From Chromatiales bacterium (GTDB taxonomy: Bacteria; Pseudomonadota; Gammaproteobacteria; JAGRCI01): a stretch of 39,411 bases of DNA. Positions within the stretch are counted from its first letter, which is position 1. Every line of letters starts with the position of its first letter. The stretch lies in NCBI GenBank assembly GCA_020445565.1, contig JAGRGI010000045.1, forward strand, positions 30,997 to 70,407, in the 5' to 3' direction. Of the stretch, positions 9,827 to 17,844 are shown one piece after another. The position numbers were made by a program, and so were the translations under genes. Under the pieces are notes generated by a model that was not told the DNA's origin, searched no databases, and worked only from the letters and a program-made list of their open reading frames with translations.

Positions 9827-10716
9827 ATCGTGCCGGCCCTGAACAGCAGTTCGCGTGGATCGGCATCGGTTGCCGCGCCCCAAAGGGGAAAACCGAGCTT
9901 TCGGCTCAAGCCCTGGAGTCGTTCGAAGCGATCCTGGAACAACGCACGGTAACGCTCTTGCAGTTCTCTGGCAGAGCTGTCGAAACTGACCGCCATGTGT
10001 CCGTCACTGACCCGGTAGCGGCCAGGCGGTGGCGGCTCCTTCTCCAGGGGATCGTACACCGCGATGGCGGTGAGATCATTGTGGGCGGCCAAACGACGCA
10101 GGGCGGTTTGGGCATGCTCATCGAGTTGCCGGAAATCACTGATCAGGTAGATCAGGCTACCAGGGTGCGCCAGACGGGCGGTCGCCGCCAGTGCTTCGGT
10201 CAGGGCGCCGGGTTGCGCCTGGGCCATATCGGCGTCCACGCGTAACAGGGTGTGAATGAATTGCAGAACCCCCAGCTCACGGGCCTTCGGGCTGGCCTCC
10301 TGGTGTCTGCCGCCGGAGAACACAACGCCGCCGACCCGATCGCCGTGGCTGATCACCATCCAGGCCAAAAGCGTGGCGATGCGACCCGCCTGTACCGATT
10401 TGAACACGCCTCGTGTACCGAAACGCATGGACGGTCCCAGGTCCACCACAAAAAATACCGGTCGTTCCCGTTCCTCGTGAAACAACTTGATATGGGGCTC
10501 GCCAGTTCGTGCCGTCACCCGCCAATCCATCGCGCGAATGTCATCGCCGGCCTGGTAGGCGCGTACTTCGTCGAAATCGATGCCGCGACCCTTGTGGCGG
10601 GAGCGATAGGGGCCGCTGACCTGGGTAGAGGCCGGACGAGCGGGGGGGCGCGGCGAATGCCGGGCCTGGGCCCGGAGCCGAATCAGCTCCGTCTTTTCCA
10701 GGGCAATACTGCTCAC
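9823..10716 (-). CDS. DUF58 protein (degenerate VWA domain) partnered with MoxR
   Basis: A 297-residue protein with the DUF58 core (KGRGIDFDEVRAYQAGDD and IRAMDWRVTARTGEPHIK, about residues 42-77). It is followed by a VWA-like domain whose MIDAS reads D92-L-G-P-S96, so the first serine of the usual DxSxS is glycine. No clear membrane helix is seen, unlike its neighbours. The start is GTG at 10716, overlapping the MoxR stop as GTGA; the longer frame to 10767 would intrude into MoxR coding sequence. It probably works as a substrate or adaptor of the MoxR ATPase. Confidence 0.9.
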   Translation of the reverse strand: MSSIALEKTELIRLRAQARHSPRPPARPASTQVSGPYRSRHKGRGIDFDEVRAYQAGDDIRAMDWRVTARTGEPHIKLFHEERERPVFFVVDLGPSMRFGTRGVFKSVQAGRIATLLAWMVISHGDRVGGVVFSGGRHQEASPKARELGVLQFIHTLLRVDADMAQAQPGALTEALAATARLAHPGSLIYLISDFRQLDEHAQTALRRLAAHNDLTAIAVYDPLEKEPPPPGRYRVSDGHMAVSFDSSARELQERYRALFQDRFERLQGLSRKLGFPLWGAATDADPRELLFRAGTI

Positions 10717-11690
10717 GGTGCGGGGACGCGCTCCAGCAGTCGCCGTACCACATCGTCTGTGTCCCAACCGTCGGCCAGGGCCTCGTAGGACAGCAAGACG
10801 CGATGGCGAAGCACGTCGGGGGCGATGGTCTGCACGTCCTCCGGGGAAACGAAATCCCGACCGGCGAGCCAGGCGTGGGCACGGGAGCAGCGGTCCAGTG
10901 CGATGGCGGCGCGCGGGCTGGCACCGTAGCGTATGCGCGCCGGCAAATCCTGATCGTACGGGGAGGGGTCGCGGCTGGCGGCGACCAATTCGAGAAGATA
11001 GGTTTCCACATTGTCGGCCATGTAGGTATCCAACACGTGCTGACGTGCGTGAAACAGACTGCTCTGGGAGAGCACCAGGGGCGGTGTATCCACAGTCGGC
11101 TTGCCATTGCTCCGTGCCTCCTCCCTGGCTATGGCCAATATGCCGCGCTCCGCCTCGCGCTCCGGGTAGCCGATTCGGACGTAGAGAAGAAAGCGATCCA
11201 GTTGGGCCTCTGGCAGGGGGTAGGTGCCTTCCTGTTCGATTGGGTTCTGGGTGGCCATCACCAGGAACAGTCGTGGCAGTCCGTACGTGTTCTTGCCGAC
11301 CGTGATCTGGCGCTCCGCCATGGCTTCAAGCAGGGCGGATTGAACCTTCGCCGGGGCACGATTGATCTCGTCCGCCAGCAGCAGGTTGTGGAACAAGGGG
11401 CCGCGTTGAAAGTGAAACTCGCCTTCCTGGGGGCGATAGATCTCGGTGCCGGTCAAATCGCCCGGCAGCAGGTCGGGTGTGAACTGAATACGGTGAAAAT
11501 CGCCTTCCAGCGCTGCCGCCAGGGTCTTCACCGCGGTGGTCTTTGCCAACCCAGGGGCGCCTTCCACGAGCAGATGACCGTCTGCCAGCAGGGCCACGAG
11601 CAGGCGCAGGTTGAGTGCCGATTGGCCGATGATGCGTTTGTCGAGGAACTCGCGTAGTTCGCGAAAGGCTAGTTCGGGATCCTGATCCAC
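10713..11690 (-). CDS. moxR: MoxR-family AAA+ ATPase
   Basis: A 325-residue MoxR ATPase. Walker A GAPGLAKTT lies at about 44-52, Walker B LLLADEIN at about 103-110, and sensor 1 MATQNP at about 145-150, followed by the IEQEGTYPLPEAQLDRF signature of the family. Such proteins act as chaperones for VWA-domain partners, which follow in the operon. The frame opens at a TTG (11699), but GGGAG touches that TTG while sitting nine bases before the GTG at 11690. I therefore chose GTG, giving MDQDPELAFREL. It is the first gene of the five-gene operon. Confidence 0.92.
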   Translation of the reverse strand: MDQDPELAFRELREFLDKRIIGQSALNLRLLVALLADGHLLVEGAPGLAKTTAVKTLAAALEGDFHRIQFTPDLLPGDLTGTEIYRPQEGEFHFQRGPLFHNLLLADEINRAPAKVQSALLEAMAERQITVGKNTYGLPRLFLVMATQNPIEQEGTYPLPEAQLDRFLLYVRIGYPEREAERGILAIAREEARSNGKPTVDTPPLVLSQSSLFHARQHVLDTYMADNVETYLLELVAASRDPSPYDQDLPARIRYGASPRAAIALDRCSRAHAWLAGRDFVSPEDVQTIAPDVLRHRVLLSYEALADGWDTDDVVRRLLERVPAP

Positions 11691-11851
11691 GTATTCCAAC
11701 TCCCACCATTTGCCTGCTGAATGAGGCTTACCAGGGGGCAGTAGGGTACGTGCTGATTTTTACGCCCGCAAGGCCGGCCATGGGCGAGGCGCCACCCGGT
11801 GAGTCGGCGCAGCAGGCTGTGTCGCCGAAGCCCCTGGCAGTCGGCAGCGCC

Positions 11852-14188
11852 TCAGGCCTTGGCCGGATGCCCGGATTCTGGCCTGCTTTCGACGGTACGT
11901 AGCACTCGGCCGATGGTATCCAAGGCACGGTCGATGAGTGGCACGGTCTCCAGTATTCGCGCCTTGCCCTCGCGCAGCCGTTGTGCCAGTTCGTTAGTGG
12001 TCAGTTCGTCCACCTTGGTTCCGTTGCGCTTGACGAACAGGCAATTGGCCGAATATTCGCTGCGCCACGCGAGCTTGGCACGCTGAGGTTTGCCATCTTC
12101 CAGGGTAAGCTCCACCCAGGCGCCGGGCATGAGGGTTTCAGCTTGGCGGAAGTGCTCGTCGAAACTGAAGTCCGACATGCCCTGGGAGGTATCGTCTTCA
12201 CTCTCCACATCCGGGAGGGCGTCCATGGACTCACCCAGTTCGTCAAGGGCGCTTGCCACCTCGGCGCTGACGGCCGGCTCCGGTTCGGGGCACACCCGTA
12301 TGCCTTTGAGTACGTCAAGATGAAGCGACTGCAGCAGTGAAAAGAATTCCGCGGTATGTTTGGCGTCGTAGGATACGCGGTTGAAGCCTGAGCGCAGCGC
12401 CTTGAGCAGGGAGGGAATGGTTTTGATCAGCCGCTGACGCTCCTCGTTGTTGGGTTTGGGCTGAAGGCTCCATAGCAGGGTGTCGACCACTTTCAGGGCA
12501 TCGCTCCAGGCTTCGCTGAACTCCCCCTGGCGCAGATAGATGGTGACCATAAGTCCTGGCCAGGCATCGAGAATGACATTCCTCACTGAATCGGGCACCG
12601 GACTGGCCTTCAGGCGTTGGTCCAGGGACTCGCTGACCAGCTCCTGGCCGATGGCCAGCCGCTCGCGGTTCTCCACCCGGCGGGTTTCCTGGCTGAGCTG
12701 CTTCTCGATGCGTTCTGCGTCCGCGGCCAGATTGACCTGGAACTCTTCGAGTACCTCGGGAAACAGGTCTGCGTTGTCGGTGAATTCGTTGAGAATGCGT
12801 TCGACCGCATGTTCGATGCGGCCGTACAAGCCGCCGGGTTCGCGTCCGTCTTCCTCCACCCAGCCGATGGCGGCCTGGGCCAGTTCGTTGAGCAGGCGGC
12901 GCGCCGGATGCTGTGTCGCGCCGAAGAAGCTGCGATCGATGATGGCAACCTTGATGATCGGTATCTGCAGGCGCCCGATGAGCACGCGCATGGGGTCGCG
13001 CAGGTTTTGGTCGTTGAGGATGAACTCGAACAACATGCCGACCACATCGATGGTGTCTTCCTCGGGGCCGCCGATACGGCGTGCCGAGCCGTCCGTACCG
13101 CCTGGCATCTGTGTGAGCAGTATGGTCTTGAAATCTTCAGGAGACAGCCGTGCCAGATCGTCGGAGTCTTTCAGCATCAGGCCCGCGGCCGTCGCGGCGT
13201 CGTTGCCCAATCCGGTTTGCAGGCCGGAGAGGGTATTGATGATCTCGGTGGGGGCGTAGGCGGCCACAGCTGCTCCACCGCCGGGTATTTTGCGGCCGCT
13301 TCCGTCGCCGCGTCGCTCCGACAGGAGTTTGAACAGGCCCTGGAAGACATCGGGCGCGACGGAATCGACCGTGTCGGCCACGCCCTCATGGCCCTGCCAG
13401 TCGTCATCCTCATCCTCCAGCGGTTCGCGCGCCTTGGGTCGGGTGCGGCGTTGCCGGCGTGCTCCGCCGGCGTGCTCCAGGTTGCGGGGCTTGTAGGTGA
13501 GGTGGGGCAATACACCGGCCTGCACGAACAGCACGTTGAGTTCGTCATAGAGCGCGCCGATGCCGGCGATCAGGTCACGCTCGAACAGTTTGTAGAGGAC
13601 CAGGCGGATGGTCAGGTCCATGTCCAGGGTCTTCGATGCCTTGCGGAACGCCTCGCAAAAGCCGCGCGGACCGACAGGGTTGTCCTGCGGCGTGACGGCA
13701 CGGCCGTCGGCGACATGGCCTATGCGTTGCTCGAGAGCGAACAAGACTTCCTTGTGGAAATACTCCACCTTGCTGGCCACACCGGAAATTGCCAGGTTTT
13801 CCTCAAGGTCGGAATCGTCCACCAGGGAGAGTTCCCCCAGCCCGGCGGTTGGAAGACCTGGCTGGCCGTGGGCGGGTTTGGCCCAGAATTTGTCGAAATG
13901 TTCAAGGCAGCTGTCGACAAACACCTGCTCGACGGTTTTGCGGTTGAGGCGAATCTCCCGCATGGCGCTGAAGAACCGGTCCGCCATAGAGGAGTCCTTG
14001 GAGCGCTCGGCACGGTCGTACAGGTCGTCGTCGACGGAGTCGAACAGACTCCGCATGACGCGGGATAGATTGCGCTCCAAGGCCGCCCTGGCGGAGGAGA
14101 GCAGAGGGTTTCCACTGATGCGCGAGCGATCCACTTTGCTCACGTTCGCGCGATCGATAGAGACCACTTTGTTTTCCGTTGCACCCAT
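11852..14188 (-). CDS. DUF1631 family protein
   Basis: A 778-residue cytoplasmic protein of the DUF1631 family, sometimes mislabelled 'thymidine phosphorylase'. It is mostly helical with acidic low-complexity inserts (for example EPLEDEDDDWQGH). The C-terminal ~100 residues (MPGAWVELTLEDGKPQRAKLAW, then SANCLFVKRNGTKVDELTT) are beta-rich and resemble a PilZ-like fold, though the RxxxR and D/NxSxxG c-di-GMP motifs are not evident. The ATG at 14188 gives MGATENKVVSIDR. It is transcribed away from nhaD and separated from moxR by 161 bp in which I see no gene. Function is unknown; a signalling link would be inference. Confidence 0.85.
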   Translation of the reverse strand: MGATENKVVSIDRANVSKVDRSRISGNPLLSSARAALERNLSRVMRSLFDSVDDDLYDRAERSKDSSMADRFFSAMREIRLNRKTVEQVFVDSCLEHFDKFWAKPAHGQPGLPTAGLGELSLVDDSDLEENLAISGVASKVEYFHKEVLFALEQRIGHVADGRAVTPQDNPVGPRGFCEAFRKASKTLDMDLTIRLVLYKLFERDLIAGIGALYDELNVLFVQAGVLPHLTYKPRNLEHAGGARRQRRTRPKAREPLEDEDDDWQGHEGVADTVDSVAPDVFQGLFKLLSERRGDGSGRKIPGGGAAVAAYAPTEIINTLSGLQTGLGNDAATAAGLMLKDSDDLARLSPEDFKTILLTQMPGGTDGSARRIGGPEEDTIDVVGMLFEFILNDQNLRDPMRVLIGRLQIPIIKVAIIDRSFFGATQHPARRLLNELAQAAIGWVEEDGREPGGLYGRIEHAVERILNEFTDNADLFPEVLEEFQVNLAADAERIEKQLSQETRRVENRERLAIGQELVSESLDQRLKASPVPDSVRNVILDAWPGLMVTIYLRQGEFSEAWSDALKVVDTLLWSLQPKPNNEERQRLIKTIPSLLKALRSGFNRVSYDAKHTAEFFSLLQSLHLDVLKGIRVCPEPEPAVSAEVASALDELGESMDALPDVESEDDTSQGMSDFSFDEHFRQAETLMPGAWVELTLEDGKPQRAKLAWRSEYSANCLFVKRNGTKVDELTTNELAQRLREGKARILETVPLIDRALDTIGRVLRTVESRPESGHPAKA

Positions 14189-14271
14189 GGTTGACTCCAG
14201 CCAAGCGAGCTAGCGTTGTACGGAGACTTCCTCCTTCAAAGCCCCCGCAGTAATGACCGTTTTCATTATTC

Positions 14272-14303
14272 TGTTCATACAATTATTGCTTTAACTATGA
14301 ACA
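14272..14303. promoter_or_regulatory. Inverted repeat TGTTCATA-N16-TATGAACA
   Basis: Perfect 8-bp arms at 14272-14279 and 14296-14303 flank an AT-rich 16-bp centre. This layout suits a dimeric regulator binding over a promoter. It lies 84 bp before the DUF1631 start and about 290 bp before nhaD, so either gene could be the target. No regulator gene is adjacent. Confidence 0.4.
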
Positions 14304-14359
14304 AGTGAAGGAAAAAAGTCTATTCAAAACATTGACATCAGGGTTTGCACCAGTTGTCA

Positions 14360-14380
14360 CTAGGGAAAACCCTAGGTTTT
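14360..14380. promoter_or_regulatory. Two mutually exclusive short hairpins upstream of nhaD
   Basis: CTAGGG-AAAA-CCCTAG (14360-14375) forms one stem. AAAACC-CTA-GGTTTT (14366-14380) forms another that uses the same bases. Only one can form at a time. If transcribed as part of the nhaD leader they could act as a switch; as DNA they could be an operator. The second stem ends in a T run, but both are short. Confidence 0.3.
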
Positions 14381-14589
14381 GTTCCGGAAGTGTTGATCGG
14401 CCTCGTCTTAATGGCCAATGCCGCTGTGCCGGGAGCGCCACTTGACGGTACAGACCCGTCTGTGGCGGTGATTTTTTCATCCCCCCACGCCAAAACCATC
14501 TTGTCGAGAAGCCCAATACTTCAGGATCGGCTGTCCCTCGCCGTTAGTTCTGGCGCGAATACTGTTTCCACTCCATATAGGGAAGCGCC

Positions 14590-16125
14590 ATGGTCAGTCA
14601 CTCCACACGAACTCCCGGTCCGTGCAAAGTCGGGCAGCAAGCCCGCCGGGCAGTCGGGTTGGGCCTGCTATTCGGGCCTCAATGGGTATACGCCAGCAGT
14701 ACCGAAATAATCGACTTTACCGCCCATTGGGCTGGAATCATCAGTCTGCTGGTGTTCGTGCTTGCCTACGCCCTCGTCATCGCAGAGGAGTCGCTGCACC
14801 TGCGCAAGTCCAAGCCTGTGATCGTCGCAGCCGGCATTATATGGGTCCTGGTGGCCCTCGCCTACGGTCAGCAGGGTGATGTACATACCGCCGAGCAGGC
14901 CATGCGGCACAACCTCTTGGAGTTCGCCGAACTCTTTCTGTTCCTGTTGGCGGCAATGACGTTTATCAACACCATGGAGGAGCGCGGTGTATTCGAAGTG
15001 CTGCGGGTCTGGCTGGTGACGCGGGGCTTCGGACTGCGGGCGATCTATTGGCTGACCGGCCTGCTGGCCTTCTTCATTTCGCCGGTGGCGGATAACCTCA
15101 CCACGGCTTTGCTGATGGCCACGGTGGTGATGGCGGTGGGAGGAGCCAACACCCGTTTCGTGGTGGTTGCCTGCATCAACATCGTGGTGGCGGCCAATGC
15201 CGGCGGGGCCTTCTCGCCTTTCGGGGACATTACCACGCTGATGGTCTGGCAGAAGGGCGTGGTGCAGTTCAGTGAATTCTTCCACCTGTTTATCCCTTCC
15301 GTGGTGAATTGGCTGGTTCCGGCCTTGATCATGTCGTTCACAGTGCCTGCGGAAAAACCCGCGGCGCTGACCGAAACAGCCCGCTTACAGCATGGCGCCT
15401 GGGTGGTTGTGGGTTTGTTCGTGCTCACCATCATCATGGCGGTATCGGCCCACAACTTTCTGCACATGCCGCCGGTGCTGGGCATGATGACCGGGCTCGG
15501 CCTTCTCAAATTCTTCGGTTATTACCTCAAGCGCCGTCAGGCGGCGATCCTGGCTCGGGAGAGCACCGTCGTTCTCAAACGCCGTACCGACTTCTTTCCC
15601 GAGCCGGCTGAGAACTCCCTGGGTGAACAACAGCTGGATCTGGAGCAGACCGAGCAGCGCCCGGATGCGGTTGTTGGCGTGGCGCAGTTCAATATTTTCA
15701 AGTCCCTGGAGCGCGCCGAATGGGACACCCTGATGTTCTTCTACGGCATCATTCTCTGCGTGGGGGGCTTGGGGACACTCGGTTATTTGGCCCTCGGTTC
15801 GGAACTGATGTACGGGCAGATGGGGCCCACCGGGGCAAATATCCTGGTCGGCCTGCTCTCGGCCGTGGTGGACAATATACCGGTGATGTTCGCCGTTCTG
15901 GCCATGATGCCGGAAATGTCCCATGGGCAGTGGTTGCTGGTGACGCTTACCGCGGGCGTTGGCGGTTCCATGTTGTCGATAGGTTCCGCCGCTGGTGTGG
16001 CGGTGATGGGGCAGGCGCGGGGAATCTACACCTTCTTCGCCCATTTGAAGTGGAGCTGGGCCATTGCCCTGGGGTATGTCGCCAGCATCTGGGTGCATTT
16101 TCTCGTCAATGGCGGCATGTTTTAG
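14590..16125 (+). CDS. nhaD: Na+/H+ antiporter NhaD
   Basis: A 511-residue inner-membrane antiporter that expels Na+ (or Li+) in exchange for H+. It has about 12 predicted helices. Segments typical of NhaD are LAFFISPVADNLTTALLM, GGAFSPFGDITTLMVW and, in the second half, SAVVDNIPVMFAVLAMM, with conserved acidic and polar residues in the transport path. A hydrophilic, acidic loop (about residues 335-375) separates the halves. The N-terminal ~40 residues resemble a signal peptide, as in known NhaD proteins. AGGGA lies six bases before the ATG. The gene ends 4 bp inside the convergent nei gene. It suggests a saline or alkaline habitat. Confidence 0.92.
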   Translation: MVSHSTRTPGPCKVGQQARRAVGLGLLFGPQWVYASSTEIIDFTAHWAGIISLLVFVLAYALVIAEESLHLRKSKPVIVAAGIIWVLVALAYGQQGDVHTAEQAMRHNLLEFAELFLFLLAAMTFINTMEERGVFEVLRVWLVTRGFGLRAIYWLTGLLAFFISPVADNLTTALLMATVVMAVGGANTRFVVVACINIVVAANAGGAFSPFGDITTLMVWQKGVVQFSEFFHLFIPSVVNWLVPALIMSFTVPAEKPAALTETARLQHGAWVVVGLFVLTIIMAVSAHNFLHMPPVLGMMTGLGLLKFFGYYLKRRQAAILARESTVVLKRRTDFFPEPAENSLGEQQLDLEQTEQRPDAVVGVAQFNIFKSLERAEWDTLMFFYGIILCVGGLGTLGYLALGSELMYGQMGPTGANILVGLLSAVVDNIPVMFAVLAMMPEMSHGQWLLVTLTAGVGGSMLSIGSAAGVAVMGQARGIYTFFAHLKWSWAIALGYVASIWVHFLVNGGMF

Positions 16126-16913
16126 AACCTGGGTTGGCAGCGTGGGCACCAGTAGGTGGAACGCAGGTCCTTACCGAGTTTTCGGCCGTTGATTTTGGTG
16201 CCGCAACGCAGGCAGGGAAACCCGCGACGCCCGTAGACCCAGAGTGGTCCCAGCGCGTCGTTGCTGAAACGGGTTCGGCGTTGGCCGATGCCAAGATTTT
16301 TCGCCAGCAGCTGGCGGGCATGCAGATAAAGCTCAGCTAATCGCTCGTCGTTTACCACAGCTACAGGGGTGGTGGGCGCGAGGCGCTCCAGAAACAGCAG
16401 TTCGGACTTGTACACATTGCCGATGCCGCAGGCCGGTCGCTGGTCCAGCAGCGCGTCCAGGATGGGGGTGGCAGGTTCCAGCAGTTGGCGGACACGGACG
16501 ACGGCGTGTTCCGGCAGGAATTCATCCCCAAGAAGGTCGGGCCCCAGATGGGAGGTCAATGCGCGTTCGGCCAGCCCCTTGGTTGGTCCGATTTGGACCT
16601 CCTTGGGATGGAAGCACACCAAGACACGTTCCTGGGTGTGGAGCACGATACCTGCGTGTCTCGGCGGTTTTTTCCACGCTTCGCCGTGGGCGTAACCGTG
16701 CCAGGAGCCGTTCATGCCGAGATGGCTGCGCAGGGTGATGGCGTTGTCGAAGTCGATGAACAGGTGTTTTCCTGTTGCCCGGACCCGTTTCACCCTGTGG
16801 CCGGCAAGCAAAATCGAGGGCTGGTCGCGGACCTCGGCCGAGGTGAGCAGCTGGCCTTCCAGATGCCGGGCGAGGACCAAGGCGAGCTTGTGAATCGTAT
16901 CACCCTCGGGCAT
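16122..16913 (-). CDS. nei: Endonuclease VIII-type DNA glycosylase (Fpg/Nei family)
   Basis: A 263-residue base-excision repair enzyme that removes oxidised bases and cleaves the resulting abasic site. The N-terminus MPEGDTIHKL carries the catalytic Pro2 and Glu3, with Lys49 (RATGKHLF) as the third conserved residue. A helix-two-turn-helix region (ACGIGNVYKSELLF) and a C-terminal zinc finger with C234, C237, C256 and C259 complete the family layout. The PEGDTI start favours Nei over MutM. It overlaps the end of nhaD tail to tail by 4 bp. Confidence 0.92.
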   Translation of the reverse strand: MPEGDTIHKLALVLARHLEGQLLTSAEVRDQPSILLAGHRVKRVRATGKHLFIDFDNAITLRSHLGMNGSWHGYAHGEAWKKPPRHAGIVLHTQERVLVCFHPKEVQIGPTKGLAERALTSHLGPDLLGDEFLPEHAVVRVRQLLEPATPILDALLDQRPACGIGNVYKSELLFLERLAPTTPVAVVNDERLAELYLHARQLLAKNLGIGQRRTRFSNDALGPLWVYGRRGFPCLRCGTKINGRKLGKDLRSTYWCPRCQPRF

Positions 16914-16930
16914 GGATCTGTTCCGTTAGT

Positions 16931-16952
16931 ATTCCTTTGATTGGTAAGGAAT
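16931..16952. promoter_or_regulatory. Inverted repeat ATTCCTT-N8-AAGGAAT upstream of nei
   Basis: Seven-base perfect arms (16931-16937 and 16946-16952) lie 18 bp before the nei start codon, in the region shared with the divergent PEP-CTERM-like gene. Position and symmetry fit an operator, but no regulator is identified. Confidence 0.3.
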
Positions 16953-16984
16953 GCGGATTTGCGAGGCAGGTACCGACGCTTTTC

Positions 16985-17013
16985 TTGACAGCTCTGCTCG
17001 GTATTTGAATACT
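16985..17013 (+). promoter_or_regulatory. Sigma70-like promoter for the PEP-CTERM-like gene
   Basis: A perfect -35 box TTGACA (16985-16990) is followed after 17 bp by AATACT (17008-17013), which matches the -10 consensus at four of six positions. It lies about 80 bp before the ATG at 17095 and reads in the same direction. Confidence 0.5.
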
Positions 17014-17094
17014 GGCCGCCCTCTTGTTGACCGTATTCATGGTGTCGTTTCGCGCGATCTCTTACAGGTGGATTTTACTTTGCGGGAAAGAATA

Positions 17095-17844
17095 ATGTCG
17101 AAGATCATCAGTCTGTTTATTTTGCTGGGTATGTTCTCCGGTGCCAGTCATGGCGGGGTGGTGGAACACTATCGAATCGACTTTGGTTCACCGCCGCACA
17201 CGGTAGGGGGTACGCCGGCTACGGGCAGCGGCCCGGACACTGTCAGTGCCGTAGTGTTCGGCCAACCGGTGGTTGCTGCCAGCTACGGCCCTCAGTTGGA
17301 TGAAACCCTGGTGTTCAATCCCGATCTGGAGACCATGCAGCAGATCCGTTTGGATCTCAACCGGGGATATGACAACTACCGCATTGGCTTCGATCTGGTG
17401 ACCGATGCGTTGGCCGGCTCCGACTACAATTTCGCCGTTCTGCTCGATACCGATGTCACCGACACCAAAAGCCTGAATTTCCACGGCTCCGTCGGCGTGC
17501 GAACTTTCAATCCCACCCAGGCTCCCTTGGACCGTGCGCGTATTCTGGGGCCCTTGTCCGACGGTACCCTGGTCCACGTCGAGGTTGAGGTGGATCTTTT
17601 GGACAATTCCTGGACGGCATCCAGTACCGCCTTTGCCGGTTTCAGCGGTTCCTTCGATCCGGTTGGTACGGATTTGAGCAGCATTCGTTTCAGTATTGCG
17701 CCCTGGACCGGCAGTACGCCTGATCCGACGGTGTTCGCTGCGATCGATAATATCGTCGTCAGCAGTTCCACCGCACCGGTGGTGCCGACTGCCTGGCTGT
17801 TGCTTGTCGGTTTGGCCGGCCTGCTTCGGTATCGTTATTCCTGA
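17095..17844 (+). CDS. Secreted protein with PEP-CTERM-like C-terminal anchor
   Basis: A 249-residue protein with a signal peptide (MSKIISLFILLGMFSGASHG), a beta-rich middle without a domain I recognise, and a C-terminal signal. The latter is VVPTAWLLLVGLAGLLRYRYS: a proline motif, a hydrophobic helix and a few basic residues. That is the layout of PEP-CTERM exosortase substrates, with VPTAW in place of VPEP. The frame is open to 16951, but GGGAAAG just before the ATG at 17095 and the signal peptide fix the start. No exosortase gene is in the window. Its stop overlaps the end of lhr by 10 bp, tail to tail. Probably an exported surface or matrix protein. Confidence 0.7.
   Translation: MSKIISLFILLGMFSGASHGGVVEHYRIDFGSPPHTVGGTPATGSGPDTVSAVVFGQPVVAASYGPQLDETLVFNPDLETMQQIRLDLNRGYDNYRIGFDLVTDALAGSDYNFAVLLDTDVTDTKSLNFHGSVGVRTFNPTQAPLDRARILGPLSDGTLVHVEVEVDLLDNSWTASSTAFAGFSGSFDPVGTDLSSIRFSIAPWTGSTPDPTVFAAIDNIVVSSSTAPVVPTAWLLLVGLAGLLRYRYS

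Larger units (their letters stand above)
14189..14589. other. 400-bp AT-rich intergenic region between DUF1631 and nhaD
   Basis: No open frame here looks like a gene. Composition drops to AT-rich between about 14255 and 14340. The region holds an 8-bp inverted repeat (14272-14303), a perfect TTGACA (14332-14337) without a good -10 at 17 bp, and a pair of overlapping hairpin-forming repeats (14360-14380). About 200 bp between these and the nhaD ATG look like an unusually long leader. A recognisable riboswitch could not be assigned by eye. Confidence 0.5.

Noticed and set aside
12617..14068. 483-codon plus-strand frame opposite DUF1631
   Set aside because: Antisense shadow of a well-supported gene; no recognisable motif or ribosome-binding site.
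14360..14589. Known Na+-responsive riboswitch upstream of nhaD
   Set aside because: The position is suggestive, but I could not match a known consensus by eye; only the local hairpins can be supported.
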